A stretch of 64,000 nucleotides of DNA, from assembly GCF_003265705.1 (NCBI RefSeq), contig NW_020312859.1:1544901-1608900 (forward strand), in the 5' to 3' direction. A program made the position numbers and the translations under genes. The notes beneath the pieces were generated by a model. The model was not told the origin of the DNA, ran no database searches, and saw only the letters and a list, made by a program, of their open reading frames with translations. Shown one piece after another: positions 59,901-64,000 of this stretch (positions within the stretch are counted from its first letter, which is position 1; every line of letters begins with the position of its first letter). Source of the stretch: Callorhinus ursinus. Its lineage: Eukaryota > Chordata > Mammalia > Carnivora > Otariidae.

Positions 59901-62900
59901 AGTCCCTTGGCATCTCTGAATCTTATTCCTCAACTGTTAAGGGAACACAAAATACTTACCGGATAAGACAGTTTGAGTATTAAATGTGATCATTCCCATT
60001 AAGGGCTTAACCAAGCCCCCGGCATACAGCAAATGTGCAATAAATGCCAGCACCTCTAGTGGGGGTTACACTGTGCCAGATCCCATGACAATTGCTGGGG
60101 AAACAGACAAAGCAGGCACAGTCCCTGCTTATAAAGCATTTGCCAACTACCAGGGAGAGAGACCATTACAAAACGGGGTCCTTGGTCATTGCAGATTTGA
60201 GATCTGAGCTTTTAGCAACTGGCAAGGATTTAACTAGGCATTTGTAATTTTGCTGAATCACACGTGTGAAAGTGATGAGTGAAAATGAGTCACTCTGGCT
60301 AGTGAGTACACCTACCTTTGTCACTCTACGTGTCAAGTACAGTTACTATCGTGAAGTGCGAAACCTTGTCTCTTGTGAAAAATGATCCTGAAAAGAAAGC
60401 CCATTGCTAGTGCTGGTGGAGAGTTAAAGAAGTGACGGGTCTGGGCCAGAAAACAGAATCGCTGCGGACACAGTAAAGCAGGGCATTGAATCTGGTGCCA
60501 GTTCTTCACTGTGGCGAACGCACACACCCAAGAAAAGGCAGTTTGTCCATCTGTGTCCAAAAATCTATTCAAGGGAGATGTTCAACATTCATTAAGTTGA
60601 AAAGGCAGCTACTTATGGTGTGTGGCCAAGCACAGGATTCCATTAAAGAACCTTAATGGAGACCATCTTTAGGACAGAGCCAGGAGCCTGGACAAACATC
60701 TCTACATGCGGGAGTTTGGGGACTGATGAGCATCAAAGGTCTGCTGAACCGCACAACAGGCTGCTGTGGGGTCCTGCCCAGCCTAGGCAGGCAGCTGGAG
60801 GAAGGAGCCACAGAGCCTTGCCACTGGCCTCCTTCCCCGGGGCCACTCACCATGTAGTCCTCCTTGGAGGCTGAGTGGTCCTTCCGCAGCCAGCTGAAGG
60901 TGTCCTCCACGTTCCATTTGACCACCTTCCTGCTGTCGGGGGATGCACTCCTGCCAGTTGAGGGCACATAATGGAGCCAGCGGTTGGGCATCTGTTCCAC
61001 GCTTACTCCTCCCACCCCACCTGCACTGACATTCGGGCATCAAGGCTTCCCTCGCAGCCCTTGTGTTGCCTTTGGGAGCTGGCCCTCCTCCTGCCACCAA
61101 GAGCGATGACCGAGCTCCATGAGATGGGCCAGAAAGCCCAGGACCTCCCACTCTGATCACACACCCAGCCTGCTGGGTTATGCCGAGAGCAAACCTGGAT
61201 TCAATGAGCCGCCTCGCGGCCTCTGCGTATTTAAAGAGCAGACGCTTGGCTTCCTCCCGGAACTTGATTCGGGATAACCTGGGACCGAGAGCAGGCAGAG
61301 TGAGAGCCCTTCTATACAGGACTGGCCACACACCAACCCCCCCACCCAACCGAGTCGGGCCCAGCTGTGGGCCTGTACCTGATGGGAATGTCATTCATGA
61401 TTTCACGAAACATGGAAGGTGACACGACCGGTTCACAGTTGCTGGGCAACAGGGGGTCAGAGCCTTTATCCACGACCTTGCGCTCCAGCATCCAGCGGTT
61501 GAAAGATTCCCGAGGGGGCTCGATGCCTGTGGAACAGACGAGCTGGTGAAGGTCTGGCTTGGTCAGCAGCCTCCACGCGGGCCCAGCACACGGCAGGGGG
61601 ATGCGGGCACCGGAGGGGCAGCAGTAAACGGCACTCCGCCTGCAGGCAACATCTCCCCAGGTAGACTCAGAATCGTGAGTTTTCTGCAGAGTGTTAGGAA
61701 ACGTTACTCGGGAAAAGGGGAAAAGAGAAACGCTACATTTCAGCGAAGTTAAGCAGGCTTCTTTACTAAAGAATGAAAGCTGCAGCTCACTGAGGACTTC
61801 CCATTCCACCTCTCCTCCCAGCAGCAATGCCGTGAGGTGCAGGTACTTTTGGTTCTGTGCCCTCTTACAGAGCCACGAGAGGGCTTCGCACATACCTGAC
61901 GGACAGTAAGCATTCTGGAAGTGTTTATGATGGCGTCTGCAGTTACTGATGCCAGTCTTTCTGTAAGCAGTTAGCGGAGCTGGGGCTCCAGCAGGCCTGT
62001 CCCCTCCACAGCCTGCACTCTCAAGTGCTAGGCTCCACTGCGCCATTCCCAAGCCCAGCTCTTGGCTAAGGGTGGGCGGAAACAAGGGTCCTGAGGCCCA
62101 GGAGGCAGTTACCCTCTCGCTGCTGGCACAGCTCCCGATAGTGCTGCCGAAGCTTGAGGATGAGCTGGGAGCGAAGCAGCTCCACCTCGGGGTGTGGGGG
62201 CAGCACCTCTGAAGGCCCCCGGTGCTTGATGACAGCGTTGGTCTGGATGTCCAGATCCCAGTACACCCTTGGGGCACAGAAAGGAGCACAGAGGAAGGTA
62301 GAGGCAAGGGAGTTGGGGTGCCCTGCCACCACACCCCACGGTCCCAGGCACACATGGACGATGGATGCCCCCAAACCAATCAGCAGGGACTCACTCGGTG
62401 GGTCGGAGGAAAGCTGCCTGCTGTTTATCTTCGGGGGATGTCCCCCACATCTTCAGTGTTGGGGTTCCTGGGATACTGGGGGAGCTAGGCACCGATGGGC
62501 CTGTGGGTGTCACGGGGATTTCAATCTAGAGCAAAAAAGTAGAAGGCACCAGGGTCAAGAGAGACGGCCTATGGCTACCGCACCGGCGCAGCTGGTGAGC
62601 TGTGCCCCAGGCCCCCTCCTGACCGACCTGCCACTGCCCAGCCCTCGCAGGGAACCTGCTGGCTGCCCGCTTGGGGCAGCTGCTCACCACCCACGTCCTC
62701 ACAGCCCGCAGACGCTCACCTTGGGCTTCTTCACACCATTGCCACTTGGCTGCTCTTCCGAGAGCTGCCGCTTTCGGGGCCTGTTCTCAGCCGGGGGGGT
62801 TTCCACCAAGCTTGAGTCTTGGGGCAGTGGGGTCGCATTCAGCCCCAAAGGGTCCGACTGGTGGAGGGAGACCAGCAGAGTTGCAACGGGAGCCAGTGCC

Positions 62901-64000
62901 TTAAGAGTCCCAGTATTACAGAATCCTGATGCCCTCCTGCCCCCAGCTCCTACTGCTCCAAGAAGAGCAAAGGGGGCTGGGATGCAGAAAGAACACTGGG
63001 CTCCACCCCTGCCTGCCTCTTACAACTGTGTGACCTTGGGAGAGTTACGTCCCTTCCTAATTCCCTCACCTTCAAAATGGCCGTGCTAAACAGGCCCAAC
63101 CTCCTGTTGGGAAGATGATTCAATGAGTGCAGGAATATTACCAGTTAATAAGACATCTGGCAGGAGAAGAACCCTCTGTACATGTTAATTTCTCCTCCTT
63201 AAACACCAGAATGAGAGGAATAAAGGGAAAAACTCAAGAAATGCTTTTTTTTTTTTTTTTTTTTAAAGAGCAAGACCCCATGGATGAAATTCCTTTGGTG
63301 ACCCCGAGTATGAGTGATGGCAGGGTAGCCCTGAAATCACATCAGGTTCGAGTCCAGCTCTGCCTCTTACTGGCTCAAGGTCTTGGGCCAGTCATTTCTC
63401 ATCTCTGACTCTCAGTGTTTTCATCTGCAAAATGGGGCTGCCAACTGGCTTGATTATGCCCAGTAAGGAAAGTCTGCCCCACCTGATAGGGATCCAAAAG
63501 CACACGTTCCTGCCAGACAGCCCCCTCACATGGACACTATTCCTAGAACGTGCTTCTCCCCTCTGACAACTTTCACTTCACTAACTTTGTCACCTTAAGT
63601 GCTAATTCAAGGAGAAGCATTCCCTGTGCCCTCCCCTCCCCGTGACTTCATGCCCAGCATGCCACACTTCGATCCTTCTGGCTCCTCAGTAGACTGTGGG
63701 CCCCCAAGAGTGCAAGGGCAGGACCAGGTCCATCTCGCTTATAACTGCATCACAGGACAGTGCCCAACATGGAGTTCAAGTTCAGCCTCACACACATTAC
63801 AATCATCTCTTTACGTGTCAATCTCCCCTACATGAGTGTAGGTTCCATGAGGGCAGGGAGTGTGTCTGTGTGTCATTGTATCCCTAGGTCCCAAGATGGG
63901 GCTAGGCAAATAAGAGCTGCTCAAGATAGATTTGGGGAAGGCCCAGATGCTAGAAGCTGCTCAGGAGCCCTGCCCTGGGCTGGCACTCACGATCACGTCA
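56983..64000 (-). CDS. PCIF1: PCIF1/CAPAM cap-specific m6Am methyltransferase, 3' part (14 exons)
   Basis: Nuclear SAM-dependent enzyme that N6-methylates 2'-O-methyladenosine at the first transcribed base of capped mRNA and binds the phosphorylated Pol II tail through an N-terminal WW domain (outside the window). Exons, minus strand: 64000-63991 (partial), 62857-62720, 62525-62395, 62267-62113, 61526-61379, 61278-61195, 60950-60851, 59787-59625, 58950-58778, 58667-58581, 58484-58300, 57662-57569, 57469-57294, 57211-56983. All joins keep frame and have GT-AG borders, coding about residues 81-703 against 704 in human; one residue is lost in the C-terminal Ser tract. Seen: basic nuclear signal RPRKRQ and KKPK, the helical region with the [17 protein letters not shown] helix, the methyltransferase core with catalytic NPPF ([13 protein letters not shown], exon 57662-57569) and the Ser-rich tail [14 protein letters not shown]. 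Intact. Confidence 0.96.
57569..57662 (-). other. PCIF1: PCIF1 catalytic NPPF exon
   Basis: This 94-nt exon codes [24 protein letters not shown] is the N6-adenine methyltransferase motif that holds the target adenine. Phase 2 at entry and 0 at exit. Confidence 0.93.
59870..60780. other. PCIF1 intron between 59787 and 60851, with MIR remnants
   Basis: 59870-60060 carries sense MIR/L2 phrases ('tagctgtgtcacttagacaa', 'cagcaaatgtgcaataaatg'). The rest is unassigned; no alternative exon is evident. Confidence 0.45.
62880..63990. other. PCIF1 intron above exon 62857, with MIR and L2
   Basis: MIR-like at 62985-63180 and 63335-63480 ('caggttcgagtccagctctg', 'gttttcatctgcaaaatggg') and an L2 3' end at 63600-63930 ('gtaggttccatgagggcagg'). 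T20 run at 63246-63264. Confidence 0.55.

Noticed and set aside
61312..62379. Open frame of 355 codons on the minus strand in PCIF1
   Set aside because: It runs through two true exons and the intron between them in mixed frames; the parts in the real frame belong to PCIF1 and the rest is intron with good GT-AG borders.
62154..63089. Open frame of 311 codons on the plus strand opposite PCIF1
   Set aside because: Antisense shadow of GC-rich exons plus MIR sequence; no splice or domain evidence.

Overview
The window is mammalian chromosomal DNA, very probably from an arctoid carnivore (bear, seal or mustelid group). Three spliced protein genes read out exon by exon against families I know: MMP9 on the minus strand (stop 1078, start 8075), ZNF335 on the plus strand (start 36494, stop 55664) and the 3' part of PCIF1 on the minus strand (stop 56983, running off the right edge inside a codon of an upstream exon). 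This is the gene order PCIF1-ZNF335-MMP9 that I recall from human 20q13.12, shown here in reverse orientation, so SLC12A5 is expected beyond the left edge. About thirty copies of a tRNA-derived carnivore SINE (start GGGGCGCCTGGGTGGCTCAG, tail AAATAAATAAA) give the lineage; their sequence is not the canid or felid version as I remember those.

Layout. 1-900: flank and MMP9 3' end. 901-8100: MMP9, 13 exons, 704 codons, with zinc-protease, fibronectin-II and hemopexin parts intact. 8100-8700: MMP9 promoter with a TATA-like box, GC box, proximal AP-1 and an upstream kB/GC/ETS module. 8700-35300: about 27 kb of intergenic DNA holding SINEs in both orientations, old L1, L2, MIR, MER20/MER5-type DNA transposons, two MaLR-type LTRs and one clear 5'-truncated L1 insertion with perfect target-site duplication and a SINE nested inside it. 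35330-36730: CpG-rich ZNF335 promoter and first exons, with a perfect CRE and a TATA box. 36494-55664: ZNF335, 27 coding exons after a non-coding first exon, 1342 codons, thirteen C2H2 fingers. 55665-56982: tail-to-tail 3' ends of ZNF335 and PCIF1. 56983-64000: 14 exons of PCIF1, covering about residues 81-703.

The three products act separately: MMP9 is a secreted gelatinase, ZNF335 a nuclear zinc-finger regulator linked to H3K4 methyltransferase complexes, PCIF1 the nuclear enzyme that makes m6Am next to the mRNA cap. All exon joins keep frame and show GT-AG borders; I saw no broken gene. I found no undescribed gene system. The points most worth following are an upstream ORF in ZNF335 whose length depends on which of two splice acceptors is used, CTCF-type motifs that bracket the MMP9 regulatory region, the apparent absence of the distal AP-1 site in the MMP9 promoter, and a 19-nt microexon in ZNF335.
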